A stretch of 36,940 bases of DNA from Anaerostipes hominis (ex Lee et al. 2021) (GTDB lineage Bacteria > Bacillota > Clostridia > Lachnospirales > Lachnospiraceae), in the NCBI RefSeq assembly GCF_002270485.1, contig NZ_NQOG01000024.1, positions 1-36,940 of the forward strand. The letters run 5' to 3'. Made by a program: the position numbers and the translations under genes. Positions 1-7,944 of this stretch are shown piece by piece. How positions within the stretch are numbered: position 1 is the stretch's first letter; every line of letters begins with the position of its first letter. The notes under the pieces are model-generated. The model did not search any database, had not been told where the DNA came from, and saw only the letters and a list, made by a program, of their open reading frames with translations.

Positions 1-47
<47 letters not shown>

Positions 48-233
48 AATCTTGGATCTAAAAAGCGCTAGCTTTTTTATCCTTGTTTTACTGTGTCCTT
101 TTATAAAGAACGTTCGTGTATCTTTTTCAAAAGATACTGAAAATCTCTTAGAATTTTCAAGGTTGTCTTATTGTTCAATTATCAAAGATCTGCTGTCGTT
201 TTTTGTCTTGCTCTTACGAGCGACAGCTTTATT
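48..233 (-). other. 16S rRNA transcribed leader
   Basis: There is no gene here. This is the stretch between the last rRNA promoter and the mature 16S 5' end. It contains short A/T-rich hairpins, including a GTATCTTTT/AAAAAGATAC pair on the minus strand near 119-142, and a GATCTTTGATAATTGAACA segment (about 165-190) resembling the boxA-type antitermination region of Firmicute rRNA operons. The leader is about 180 nt. Apparent ORFs in it are by-products of rRNA-leader sequence. Confidence 0.7.
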
Positions 234-262
234 ATATTATCATTCTTCATTCTGTCTGTCAA
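234..262 (-). promoter_or_regulatory. rRNA promoter, proximal (sigma-A)
   Basis: On the minus strand TTGACA (262-257) is separated by 17 nt from TAATAT (239-234). This is the closest of three such promoters upstream of the 16S gene and has a perfect -35. Confidence 0.88.
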
Positions 263-340
263 GCACTTTTTTCATTTTTTTGAAGTTTCATGAATGACTG
301 ACATTTCTAGTGCTGTCCGATCACCGTCAGCAACTTTTAT

Positions 341-369
341 ATCATATCATGGCATGCTTTCCAAGTCAA
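341..369 (-). promoter_or_regulatory. rRNA promoter, middle (sigma-A)
   Basis: On the minus strand TTGACT (369-364), a 17-nt spacer and TATGAT (346-341). It lies 107 bp upstream of the proximal promoter. Confidence 0.85.
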
Positions 370-449
370 GGACTTTTTTCAAAAAATTTGAAGAGCCAAG
401 AAGTCAGATAAAGTTTTGAAGAGCTGCTGTTTTGTCAGCAACGTTGATA

Positions 450-478
450 ATCTTATCATCGCTCCAGGCAAATGTCAA
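450..478 (-). promoter_or_regulatory. rRNA promoter, distal (sigma-A)
   Basis: On the minus strand TTGACA (478-473), a 17-nt spacer and TAAGAT (455-450). It lies 109 bp upstream of the middle promoter and about 65 bp beyond the terminator of the cvpA operon. Confidence 0.83.
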
Positions 479-539
479 CAGGTTTTTTTACTTTTTTCTC
501 ACATTATTTTACGAAGGAACACTCAAGTAAAAAATCCAA

Positions 540-590
540 AGGAAAAAGCCCTTGGAAAATGCCCTGTTATCAAGGCTTCCCAAAGGCTTT
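540..590 (-). terminator. Terminator after cvpA
   Basis: On the minus strand AAAGCCTTTGG (590-580) pairs with CCAAGGGCTTT (555-545), 11 pairs with one G-U, enclosing a smaller hairpin and followed by TTTCC. It separates the cvpA operon from the rRNA promoters. Confidence 0.7.
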
Positions 591-599
591 CTTTAAAAA

Positions 600-1112
600 T
601 TAAAAAGGCATCGCACCCTTTAACATTGTAATCACCGGATTGTTTTCTGCCATAAACTGAAGCAAAGAACTGGTCTGCATGATTTCATTATATTCCTGTT
701 TGAAGCCAATGTACTGACAAAGGTAAATGGCAAACAGTAAAAAGGATATCACAATAATTCCTTTCACAAATCCCAGAACCCCTCCAAAGAAATGATTGAA
801 CCATCCAATCACAGGGAGGTCTCCGAACTTGCTGATTATGCCGACCAGTATTGAAAATACGGCCTTCAATACAAGCACGATCAAAGCAAACGCAATAAAA
901 TATGCCAGCTGATCTGTGAGTATATTCTGCTCTGATTTTATAAACACCTGTATCACATACTGCTTTACAGTGTCCGCCGTCGAGTAGGCAATGGCAAAGG
1001 TCAAAAGCCATGTTGCCAAAAGGAGGAGCGATTTCAGAAACCCTCTCTTGAATCCTCTGATCGTATCAAATATAAGGATCAGCAGCAATACAATTAAAAT
1101 AATTTGTCCCAT
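600..1112 (-). CDS. cvpA: CvpA family membrane protein
   Basis: The 170-residue protein has the size and shape of the CvpA family (colicin V production protein family; a membrane protein affecting envelope homeostasis in several bacteria). It shows about four hydrophobic segments: residues 2-16, 28-48, 66-95 and 107-135. The family-like DxxxGFxRGF pattern follows the first helix (DTIRGFKRGF) and a GGxxGFxKG motif lies near residue 110. It starts 11 bp after the stop of the DUF5711 gene and is the last gene of a three-gene minus-strand operon that ends at the 540-590 terminator. The start ATG has a GGTGAT ribosome site. The family assignment rests on topology and these motifs; the molecular function is unknown. 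Confidence 0.82.
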   Translation of the reverse strand: MGQIILIVLLLILIFDTIRGFKRGFLKSLLLLATWLLTFAIAYSTADTVKQYVIQVFIKSEQNILTDQLAYFIAFALIVLVLKAVFSILVGIISKFGDLPVIGWFNHFFGGVLGFVKGIIVISFLLFAIYLCQYIGFKQEYNEIMQTSSLLQFMAENNPVITMLKGAMPF

Positions 1113-1123
1113 AATATCACCAT

Positions 1124-2317
1124 CTAACGTAATCTAACCAACTGTGTTTTATCTTCAAATGTAATCAAGTACCGTTCCGCCTTCCCAGTGGGTGCCATGG
1201 CCTGAATCCTTTTCTTAAAAATCTGCTGGTACATCTCATGGCCTGCATAATTTATCATAGAGCAATGATAATTTCCCACAAACAGTACTCCGTCCGGGCC
1301 AAGGTACACATCCGAGAATTCTGTCTTGATCTCTCTTTCCATAACCTTTCTTCCGGAACGGTTATAGGCCTGTACCAGATACTGCTCTTTGGAAGACTTC
1401 TTTTTATTCTCAAGGATCAGGACAAAATGCGAATCATCTGCAGCAATACTTTTGATCCTGGAATTTATTTTAATCTCTTTTTGTTTCGAAGGTGTGTCTT
1501 TTGTGTTAAAAATAATTGTTTTATTATCTCCAAACGCACAAACCGTATTTTTCCCCATAAATTGAATCTTGGGGATCACGGTATCCTTAACGTCAAATCC
1601 CGCCAGCAGCCGGTCTTCTTTTTCCTGCCCTTTTTCTCCGAAATCATAAAATGCTATCCGGTTCTTCGTCTGCAGTCCGTCCACCACCAGATAGCTGACA
1701 GCCAGCATGGTGCCGTCTTCGGACAGGTCAATATCCAGCGGATATCCATTTTCATCGATCGTCGTCTTGATCGTTACCAGCTTCTTTTGAGAAGCATCAT
1801 AAAGCTCTATATAATTTTCATTATCTCCCTGCAAAATTGCGGCGATCACTCCCTGTTCCGCAACTTCCACATCACTGACCGCATGTGAGGCGGAAAATCT
1901 TTTTACTTTTCCGGTGCTGTCATATAGAAGGATCTCATTGCCGTTCTTATATGCAACTGCGATATAATCTCCGCAGTATGTAACAATGGGATTCTTGATA
2001 GAATAAGCCTTCTCCCACTCTACTTTTCCGTCACCGTCAATAAATGAAATCCCATCTTCGTTATAACTTATGGAGCCGTTTTTATATGCAAAGGACTTTG
2101 TGCCGGAATTCACATGTTCTGCCACTGTCCGTTCTGTCTTGAGCGTATGATAGGTCCGATATCTATATGCCAGAAAGATTGCAAGCAGTACCGCACAAAA
2201 AACCCCCCCAAGAATGATCCTCTGTTTTTTCCGGATCTGTTTTTTCAAAAAAGAATTCTGCATTGCTTCCCTGCTGTTTGTATAGAGGGAAAACCCTGAT
2301 TTCATCCTATGGTCCAT
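1124..2317 (-). CDS. DUF5711 family membrane-anchored beta-propeller-like protein
   Basis: The 397-residue protein has a short cytoplasmic N-terminus rich in Lys/Arg, one membrane helix at about residues 34-52 and a long extracellular part. That part is made of repeated beta-strand units of the type 'NGNEILLYDSTGKV' and 'NYIELYDASQKK', as expected for a WD40/quinoprotein-like propeller. This fits DUF5711, found mostly in Clostridia. A PQQ- or WD-like fold is my inference from the repeats. A ribosome site AGGGG lies 7 nt before the ATG. It sits between the LysM protein gene (60 bp upstream) and cvpA (11 bp downstream), and the three are very likely co-transcribed. No catalytic motif is visible. 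A role in envelope or cell-surface sensing is only suggested by topology and by the LysM neighbour. Confidence 0.72.
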   Translation of the reverse strand: MDHRMKSGFSLYTNSREAMQNSFLKKQIRKKQRIILGGVFCAVLLAIFLAYRYRTYHTLKTERTVAEHVNSGTKSFAYKNGSISYNEDGISFIDGDGKVEWEKAYSIKNPIVTYCGDYIAVAYKNGNEILLYDSTGKVKRFSASHAVSDVEVAEQGVIAAILQGDNENYIELYDASQKKLVTIKTTIDENGYPLDIDLSEDGTMLAVSYLVVDGLQTKNRIAFYDFGEKGQEKEDRLLAGFDVKDTVIPKIQFMGKNTVCAFGDNKTIIFNTKDTPSKQKEIKINSRIKSIAADDSHFVLILENKKKSSKEQYLVQAYNRSGRKVMEREIKTEFSDVYLGPDGVLFVGNYHCSMINYAGHEMYQQIFKKRIQAMAPTGKAERYLITFEDKTQLVRLR

Positions 2318-2376
2318 AGTAAAACCCCTGTATTTTTATTTAACATTATTAATATCACGCTTTATTATACATGATT

Positions 2377-3528
2377 TTACTTTGTTATACTAGGAATAAT
2401 TAGTTTCTGTCCAGGATAGATATGCTCTTTAGGCCCGATCTTGTTTGCATCCAGTATTTTATACATATATTTTCTGCTTCCATACATTCTGCGGGAAATG
2501 GATACCAGACTGTCCCCCTTTTTGACGACATAAGTTCGGCTGCGTGCCATGGACTGTGCAGATTTCTGCGTTGACGCAGTGGCTGCGGTTGTGCCGGTTT
2601 CCGTTTTTTTCTTATCTGCCGTAGTGCCCGCCTCTGTCCCGTCTGCTTTTTCGGTGCTGGTCGGAAGCTGTTTCGTGGTTGTGCCTGACTCCTTGTTTTC
2701 TTCCTCCATTGAAACATTGTCCTTCACGCCTTTTCCCATGGTCTCCACCGCCCCATGAATCGCGTCGCCAAAGGATGAACTGTTATCCAATCTGGAATAA
2801 TAAAACATTCCCCCGGCTAAGATCAGGACGAGGAGCATTGCCGCGCTGGAAGAAAGCCGCTTCATCATGACCTTTGTCCTGCTGCTTTTCTGTTTCTCCT
2901 GGACGATTGTCCGAAACTGCCGCACGATCTTTTCATCTCTCTTGGCTTCCAGCATGGTTTCATAAGATACAGCTTCTTTTAATTTTTGATTTCGCTCGAT
3001 GAGGTATTCCTGCATCATCGGATTTTTTTCATAATATATGTAATAACCGCTCTGTCTCACCAGGTCTTGTCCGCGGTATACGTAAAATGCATCTTCCCCT
3101 TCCAGGTGATCTGTCATATACAGCACTTTCCCGTCGCCCGGAAAATTTTCAAAATGAGTCTTTTTTATCTTATCGTTAAGCCGCACTGAGAATCCCATTC
3201 TGGAAAGCGCCCATCCGATCACCTCCAGATCCGGAAAGAAACGTTCTTTCTTCTGATAAATTTCCCGCCAAACCTTATCGTCAAATACGGTCTCGTCCAA
3301 ATCCAGCTCTATATTCTGCCCTTCCACAGCTCCTCTGATAAATATCACAGTCTCGTTATCAATACTCTTTTTTTCTCCAAATAATATGGCCCCTCTTACA
3401 AAAGTGTTCTTGTCCGTCGTCAATGCTTTTAAAAATGTCACTACAAAATCTTCGATATAAACTTTTGTGGTTCCCACAGGCCCGCCGATCTGTCTGATGT
3501 TCTTCGGCAACTGATTTTCTGCTCTCAC
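2377..3528 (-). CDS. LysM protein with N-terminal MPN/JAB-like domain
   Basis: The 383-residue protein starts with GTG behind a strong AAAGGGAGG site. Residues 20-152 look like an MPN/JAB fold: a glutamate-containing strand, a VRGAILFGE strand, then EVIGW at 102-106, which corresponds to the 'vvGWyHtHP' segment of JAMM proteases. The metal-binding HxH is replaced by ALSRMG, so protease activity is not expected. A charged helical stretch (170-225), one membrane helix (227-245), a Thr/Ser/Glu-rich linker (250-330) and a LysM domain (331-379, 'YVVKKGDSLVSISRRMYGS') follow. The topology is therefore cytoplasmic MPN-like domain and extracellular peptidoglycan-binding LysM. It is the first gene of the operon with DUF5711 and cvpA. 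LysM is certain; the MPN assignment is inference. Confidence 0.8.
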   Translation of the reverse strand: MRAENQLPKNIRQIGGPVGTTKVYIEDFVVTFLKALTTDKNTFVRGAILFGEKKSIDNETVIFIRGAVEGQNIELDLDETVFDDKVWREIYQKKERFFPDLEVIGWALSRMGFSVRLNDKIKKTHFENFPGDGKVLYMTDHLEGEDAFYVYRGQDLVRQSGYYIYYEKNPMMQEYLIERNQKLKEAVSYETMLEAKRDEKIVRQFRTIVQEKQKSSRTKVMMKRLSSSAAMLLVLILAGGMFYYSRLDNSSSFGDAIHGAVETMGKGVKDNVSMEEENKESGTTTKQLPTSTEKADGTEAGTTADKKKTETGTTAATASTQKSAQSMARSRTYVVKKGDSLVSISRRMYGSRKYMYKILDANKIGPKEHIYPGQKLIIPSITK

Positions 3529-3733
3529 GAAAAAGCCTCCCTTTCCTCTTTAATACCAAAGACTTTACCACAGTATTTTCAATTTTTTTATCAAAGGGCG
3601 TCGACTGAAGAAAATAATTTTGCCCAAGTGGGAAGTACGTATTGGGACGGTATACTTTTTTATTTTATGTATAAACTATATGGAGCGTCTTATACGGCGA
3701 AAAATGATATTTAAGAAATGATTGGAGAACGCA

Positions 3734-4300
3734 ATGCGCATTTCAGACCGAATATCCTATTTTAATCCCAAAGACAGGGAAGCGGGAGCCTTGCTGCAGG
3801 CAGATTTGATCCGCCGCATTCAAATGCAGAAAAAAGACAGCCAGCAGGTAGTCGTCCTGTGTGTGGGCACAGACCGCGCTACCGGTGACTGTCTTGGGCC
3901 TTTGGTAGGCCATCAGTTAATGACATCTTCTTATTATAAAGTTTTCGGGACTCTATCACAGCCGGTGCATGCCGGAAATCTTACGCAGACAATGACCGAA
4001 ATTTACCGCTCGTTCAGGGAGCCTTTTGTCATCGCCATTGATGCGTGTCTGGGTTCTGCGGATCATGTTGGCTATGTGACCGTGTCTTCCATGCCGCTGT
4101 TTCCTGGACAGGGTGTAGACAAAGAACTGCCGCCTGTAGGAGATATCTCTATCACCGGCATCGTGAATTTCACATCAGAGGCCAACTTCAACACCATACA
4201 AACCACAAGGCTTCACACGGTCATGGAACTGTCCTCTTATATTGCATGCGGGGTAGAGGATTCTGTCCGGTATTTTGCGAAACATGCCGCTACGACTTAA
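3734..4300 (+). CDS. yyaC: Spore protease YyaC
   Basis: The 188-residue protein matches the YyaC family (related to the germination protease GPR fold; spore-associated). Visible family segments are 'VVLCVGTDRATGDCLGP' near residues 40-56, 'VHAGNL', 'VIAIDACLGS' and 'GVDKELPPVGDISITG'. I chose the ATG at 3734 because a GGAG lies 6 nt before it; a TTG at 3722 is in frame but has no ribosome site. Upstream (3529-3733) lies a 205-bp divergent spacer with the LysM operon. No clear sigma-A promoter is seen there, which is compatible with a sporulation sigma factor, but I could not identify one. The gene is convergent with the EIIC-like gene, whose stop is 6 bp away. Confidence 0.88.
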   Translation: MRISDRISYFNPKDREAGALLQADLIRRIQMQKKDSQQVVVLCVGTDRATGDCLGPLVGHQLMTSSYYKVFGTLSQPVHAGNLTQTMTEIYRSFREPFVIAIDACLGSADHVGYVTVSSMPLFPGQGVDKELPPVGDISITGIVNFTSEANFNTIQTTRLHTVMELSSYIACGVEDSVRYFAKHAATT

Positions 4301-4305
4301 AGCTG

Positions 4306-5361
4306 TCACATATTCAGTTTCATGTCCCCCTGTTTTATGATGCCCATCCGGCGCATACCTTCTGATATAAAATAGGTCAGCAATGCCGGGGCAATGATAT
4401 GCATTCCAATAATCATGACTGCGGTCGCAGCCGGAGAACCCCCGCCGGCCACCATAGTCTTATATCCCATGATCTGCCCCACTAATCCGGCTGTCCCCAT
4501 TCCGGAACCGATGGCATTATTGGTCATCTTGAATACTATAGTAGAAACAGGTCCCAACACGGCACTGGTAAGGATCGGCGGAATCCAGATCAGCGGTTTT
4601 CTGACGATGTTTGGAACCTGAAGCATAGATGTGCCGATTCCCTGGGCGATCAAGCCTCCTATTCTGTTCTCTCTGAAACTCGCCACAGCAAATCCTATCA
4701 TCTGAGCGCTGCATCCAACTGCAGCAGCTCCTGCGGCAATCCCTGAGAGATTTAATATCACTCCGAGCGCGGCCGAACTGATCGGCAGAGTGAGTGCCAT
4801 CCCCATCAGAACTGATACTACAATTCCCATCAAAAACGGCTGCTGCTCCGTACCCCACCGGATAAGGTCACCCAGCCGTGCCATCAGCTGACTGATCCAT
4901 GGACCGAGAAACAGACCTACGGCACCTCCGGATAAAATGGTCATAAGCGGTGTAAGCAGGATATCCAGCTGTGTCCTTCCTGAGATCAGGCGTCCCAGTT
5001 CAATTCCTACATACGCAGCCAAGAAAGCCCCCAGAGGTTCCCCGGGTCCGGATAGGACGACAGCCCCTTTGACAATCAGGGTTCCCGCCATGATTTTTGA
5101 TGCGTAAGCTCCGATCATTCCTGCACATGCCGATGAAACGGTTACCAGAACCGATTCCTGAAAACGTGAGGCAACTCCCACACCAATCCCGGCCCCGGTC
5201 ATCACTTTCGCCGCTGCCGCACCAACCGCCAGGACTTGTCCGATATTTCCGCCTATCAGCAGTCCAACTTGTTCCAGAATCGTCCCGATGATCAGGGTAG
5301 CAAACAACCCCTGTGCCATCCCGGACAATCCGTCAATAAAGAACCTTTTTAAAATCTTCAT
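4306..5361 (-). CDS. PTS EIIC-like membrane protein (PTS_EIIC_2 type)
   Basis: The 351-residue protein is Gly/Ala-rich with about nine membrane segments and begins 'MKILKRFFIDGLSGMAQGLF'. It resembles the PTS_EIIC_2 family of Firmicutes, which occurs as a lone EIIC-like permease without IIA or IIB partners. No PTS partner gene is nearby (the PTS operon at 32-34 kb is a different, galactitol-type system), so the substrate and even a transport role are unknown. GAGGAGAAG precedes the ATG. Its own sigma-A promoter lies at 5395-5423, back to back with the promoter of the next gene. Confidence 0.72.
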   Translation of the reverse strand: MKILKRFFIDGLSGMAQGLFATLIIGTILEQVGLLIGGNIGQVLAVGAAAAKVMTGAGIGVGVASRFQESVLVTVSSACAGMIGAYASKIMAGTLIVKGAVVLSGPGEPLGAFLAAYVGIELGRLISGRTQLDILLTPLMTILSGGAVGLFLGPWISQLMARLGDLIRWGTEQQPFLMGIVVSVLMGMALTLPISSAALGVILNLSGIAAGAAAVGCSAQMIGFAVASFRENRIGGLIAQGIGTSMLQVPNIVRKPLIWIPPILTSAVLGPVSTIVFKMTNNAIGSGMGTAGLVGQIMGYKTMVAGGGSPAATAVMIIGMHIIAPALLTYFISEGMRRMGIIKQGDMKLNM

Positions 5362-5394
5362 TCGATCTTCTCCTCAATATTCTTCTTTAACGTC

Positions 5395-5423
5395 ATTTTA
5401 AATCATTTTCTCTCTCACTACAA
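5395..5423 (-). promoter_or_regulatory. Promoter of the EIIC-like gene
   Basis: On the minus strand TTGTAG (5423-5418), a 17-nt spacer and TAAAAT (5400-5395), about 30 bp before the ribosome site of the EIIC-like gene. It is divergent from the promoter at 5426-5454, the two -35 boxes being 2 bp apart. Confidence 0.65.
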
Positions 5424-5425
5424 TA

Positions 5426-5454
5426 TTGACTGTTTTATATTTATCTTCTATTAT
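5426..5454 (+). promoter_or_regulatory. Promoter of the small conserved gene at 5491
   Basis: TTGACT, a 17-nt spacer and TATTAT. The start codon at 5491 is about 36 bp downstream. Confidence 0.75.
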
Positions 5455-5490
5455 ACTTAATATATTTCAAATAGAAAGCAGGTAAAACCA

Positions 5491-5769
5491 ATGTTCCGTA
5501 TGTGGGGAAAACTAATGAAAAGCAACCGGCTGCTGAAAGACACTGTAATCAGCGTGGAAAATGCCGGTCTGAACCGTACCCGAAAGGTATATAAGGCTCT
5601 TGAAGACATTTGTTATGAGTTTGATCTGCCGAAACCTCTCTGGCTGGAGGCCAATAAAAAAGAATTTATGACCCACGATAAAACAAGATTTTATCACGAC
5701 AGTTTTATTGAAGATATCGACTTTGATTTCTTGGAGGTCCAGGTTATCGAAGAAGACCAAAGCCTTTAG
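5491..5769 (+). CDS. Conserved 92-residue protein of unknown function
   Basis: This small soluble protein begins 'MFRMWGKLMKSNRLLKDTV' and ends in an acidic tail. I recognise the pattern as a hypothetical protein common in Lachnospiraceae ('WGKxMK...NRTRKVYKALEDIC', 'KEFMTHDKTRFY', 'DFDFLEVQVIEED') but know no function. It has no membrane segment and no metal-binding cluster. It has its own promoter (5426-5454), a weak AAGCAGGT ribosome site and a terminator overlapping its stop codon, so it is monocistronic. Confidence 0.75.
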   Translation: MFRMWGKLMKSNRLLKDTVISVENAGLNRTRKVYKALEDICYEFDLPKPLWLEANKKEFMTHDKTRFYHDSFIEDIDFDFLEVQVIEEDQSL

Positions 5770-5791
5770 AATATTTCTATAGGCTTTTTTT
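5759..5791 (+). terminator. Terminator overlapping the stop of the 5491 gene
   Basis: AAAGCCT/AGGCTTT and TAGAA/TTCTA form a stem with one T-T mismatch and a 3-nt loop, followed by a T run. The TAG stop codon (5767-5769) lies in the 5' arm. Confidence 0.85.
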
Positions 5792-5799
5792 GTACAAGC

Positions 5800-5828
5800 T
5801 TTACAACACCGCAAAGTCTATCTATAAT
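5800..5828 (+). promoter_or_regulatory. Promoter of the sigma/anti-sigma cassette
   Basis: TTTACA (5800-5805), a 17-nt spacer and a perfect TATAAT (5823-5828). The ATG at 5827 overlaps this -10 box and so cannot be a translated start from this promoter. Confidence 0.8.
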
Positions 5829-5877
5829 GAGAGATATAGAGAGAAACCATAAACGGGGGAAAAGGGAGAGAATGAAA

Positions 5878-6441
5878 ATGATACGGCGGAAGAATAAACC
5901 TCCTACCAAGAGCGCTGTTGATTATATTGAACTGCTCTACAACAAGTATGCGCCTAAGCTGAAATATGTAGCAAAGCAATATATTCATAATGATACGTTG
6001 GCTGAAGATGTACTTCAAAATGTTTTCGAGAAAGCGTTGCTGTACTCTGAAAAGATTTTAGAATTGCCCGATGATAAGGCCTTTACGTTTTTATATGTCA
6101 TAGTACGTAACACAGCGTATGACATGATCAAGGTTGAGAGCAGAAATAATCACGAAGAACTGACTTACGAGGACGGCGAAGATTCAGAATTCCTGATTGA
6201 TCCAAATGATTATTACATGGAATATATTGACTTAAATGTAATGGTAGATAAGATTGGCAAGCTGCCTACGAATCAGCAGACAGTTCTTGTCCTGTACTAT
6301 TACTATGGATTCAGCTTTCTGGAAATAGCGACGCTATTACAAATTTCGGAACTGACTGCAAAGAAACGTTGCAGTCTAGCCCGCAGTTCCTTACGTGCTC
6401 TGTTTGAGAAGGAGGGATTGAGTTATGAGTACAAACGATAA
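5878..6441 (+). CDS. ECF-like RNA polymerase sigma factor
   Basis: The protein has sigma region 2 ('YNKYAPKLKYVAKQYIHND', 'AEDVLQNVFEKAL') and sigma region 4 ('LPTNQQTVLVLYYYYGFSFLEIATLLQIS...AKKRCSLARSSLRAL'), the two-domain layout of small ECF/SigI-like factors. I place the start at the ATG at 5878 (187 residues), 9 nt after AGGGAG; the ATG at 5872 is also possible, while a farther ATG at 5827 overlaps the promoter -10. The anti-sigma gene overlaps the 3' end by 17 bp, which implies translational coupling. The target regulon is unknown; a secreted protein gene follows the anti-sigma gene and could be a target. Confidence 0.87.
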   Translation: MIRRKNKPPTKSAVDYIELLYNKYAPKLKYVAKQYIHNDTLAEDVLQNVFEKALLYSEKILELPDDKAFTFLYVIVRNTAYDMIKVESRNNHEELTYEDGEDSEFLIDPNDYYMEYIDLNVMVDKIGKLPTNQQTVLVLYYYYGFSFLEIATLLQISELTAKKRCSLARSSLRALFEKEGLSYEYKR

Positions 6442-7120
6442 AAAAGACAAAAATGAAGAATTGTTTGACCATATCATCGAGTATGGTGCAAGCAGCTGGA
6501 CCGACGAAATCTCCCCTGATAATATCCCGGAAGAGGAACTATCGGATCAATTAAATCAAAAAATTGACAACATGTTTTCCTCGGCAAGGAAAAGGGCAAA
6601 CAGAAAACGCAGGTTTATCACTGCCCAACGGATTGCTGCTGTATTTGTGATGCTGCTTACTATGGCTTCTGTAACTTTGATGAGTGTTGAGGCTTTTAGG
6701 GAGCCAGTTATTAATTTTATTTTTAAGACACAAAATAAGAAAGACAAAACTGAACTTAAAATAACTGAAGCACCTAGTAACACCCAAGAAGTAGACTTTG
6801 TATTTAACTATATGCCTGATGGATACGTTTTAGAAAAAAAAGTTGTTGATCAATCAACTACGAATCTCTCTTATCAATACAAAAACGGTGATGATTCAAT
6901 ATTAATTGATATAATTATTGATCCTTCAATCAATGTTTATAAATATATAGAAGACCAAAACTATAAAACAATAAAGACAACTGACACCAAGTATTTTTAT
7001 ATAGAAAGTGAGTATAATCAACTTGTATGGTCAAGGGGCAAGGTTATTTATACAATTTTCTCCACTCTAGACAACGAGAAAATGATAAAAATCGGAGAAA
7101 ACATCAAAAGAATTAAATGA
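6425..7120 (+). CDS. Anti-sigma factor, DUF4367-type sensor domain
   Basis: The 231-residue protein has an acidic cytoplasmic N-terminus (about residues 1-50, containing 'ISPDNIPEEELSDQLNQKID'), a basic stretch, a membrane helix at about 65-85 and an extracellular domain with 'FNYMPDGYVLEKKVVDQST', typical of DUF4367 ('yxPeGyxl'). It overlaps the sigma gene and has a GGAGG ribosome site inside it, so it very likely restrains that sigma factor. Base composition changes inside the gene: the first 230 bp resemble the sigma gene, whereas the part from about 6690 on is much richer in A/T. This suggests the sensor domain was exchanged. A terminator follows at 7141. Confidence 0.8.
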   Translation: MSTNDKKDKNEELFDHIIEYGASSWTDEISPDNIPEEELSDQLNQKIDNMFSSARKRANRKRRFITAQRIAAVFVMLLTMASVTLMSVEAFREPVINFIFKTQNKKDKTELKITEAPSNTQEVDFVFNYMPDGYVLEKKVVDQSTTNLSYQYKNGDDSILIDIIIDPSINVYKYIEDQNYKTIKTTDTKYFYIESEYNQLVWSRGKVIYTIFSTLDNEKMIKIGENIKRIK

Positions 7121-7140
7121 TCCAATACTATTATAATGTA

Positions 7141-7173
7141 AAACTGCGCACAAATTGTGTGCAGTTTTTATTT
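7141..7173 (+). terminator. Terminator of the sigma/anti-sigma operon
   Basis: AAACTGCGCAC pairs with GTGTGCAGTTT (11 pairs, one G-U, 5-nt loop) followed by a T-rich run. After it, 7174-7399 is very A/T-rich DNA in which I see no gene. Confidence 0.85.
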
Positions 7174-7399
7174 TTGTCTATTTTATATGTCCGCCAACAC
7201 CTCTATAAAAGCTTTTTTAATAGGAAAAATTCCCTTATCAAGCTTTTTGTAATACTTTACAAAAAAAAGAAATTCAAAAATTTTTTCTTTATTCTAATTA
7301 TCTTATTTCATATATATAAAACATTTAATATTTAAAATCATTAATCACCTTTTTATTTTTCTTACTGTTTTTTAAGTAGTAAGGATAAAAGGAGGATTT

Positions 7400-7882
7400 A
7401 TGAAATTATTAAAAAACATTATTTTAATTTTTGCAATGATCTTATTAATTGGTGTTACACCAATATCTGCATCAATGAAACCTACATCTCTCACTTCTAG
7501 TCCAGATACAGTAAATAATACAATAGGCTCATTTATACCATTAAATTCATTTACACAAAATAAAGTTAGTATATTGCTGCAAGTAAATTCAGGCTTAAAA
7601 TTTAATTCTCTTGGCTTTGCACAAATGAATACAAGAGTTCTTATTTCTAATGATTCTAATTATGTAAAAATAAAAATGCAACTTCAGCGGTTCAAAAACA
7701 ATAAATGGAGTACTATTACTACAGGTACACATACTGGCAAAGGTTTAACTGGTTATTCTTGGAAATATTATGTTTCAAAAGGTTATAAATACCGCGTAAA
7801 AAATAATATTTATTTATATAAATCTAAAAACGGAAAACTTTTAGATCAAGACACATGCTACAGTAATGTAAAAAAACGCTAA
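7400..7882 (+). CDS. Small secreted protein, possibly DUF6147-like
   Basis: The 160-residue protein has a clear signal peptide (MKLLKN, hydrophobic core 7-20, cleavage near ISA-S at 22-25). The mature part contains 'VKIKMQLQRFKNNKWSTI' and 'SKGYKYRVKNNIYLY', reminiscent of small secreted Firmicute proteins such as DUF6147; that assignment is tentative. A strong AAAGGAGG site precedes the ATG. The gene is far richer in A/T than its neighbours (mostly AAA, AAT and TTA codons) and ends about 50 bp before the IS element, which suggests acquisition by transfer. It lies downstream of the sigma/anti-sigma pair but is separated from it by a terminator and 227 bp. No promoter could be chosen with confidence in the A/T-rich upstream DNA. 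Confidence 0.65.
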   Translation: MKLLKNIILIFAMILLIGVTPISASMKPTSLTSSPDTVNNTIGSFIPLNSFTQNKVSILLQVNSGLKFNSLGFAQMNTRVLISNDSNYVKIKMQLQRFKNNKWSTITTGTHTGKGLTGYSWKYYVSKGYKYRVKNNIYLYKSKNGKLLDQDTCYSNVKKR

Positions 7883-7930
7883 CAATAATAAATAATAAAA
7901 ATCCTTACTATTATTATAGATAAATTATTT

Positions 7931-7944
7931 TCAGACTGTAGACA
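7931..7944 (+). repeat. IS left terminal inverted repeat
   Basis: TCAGACTGTAGACA, the exact complement of bases 9499-9512. The transposase stop codon (minus-strand TGA at 7933-7931) lies in the repeat. Confidence 0.9.

Noticed and set aside
52-297. An 81-codon plus-strand ORF at the left edge
   Set aside because: It runs antisense through the 16S leader and the proximal rRNA promoter and has no ribosome site or protein-like composition.
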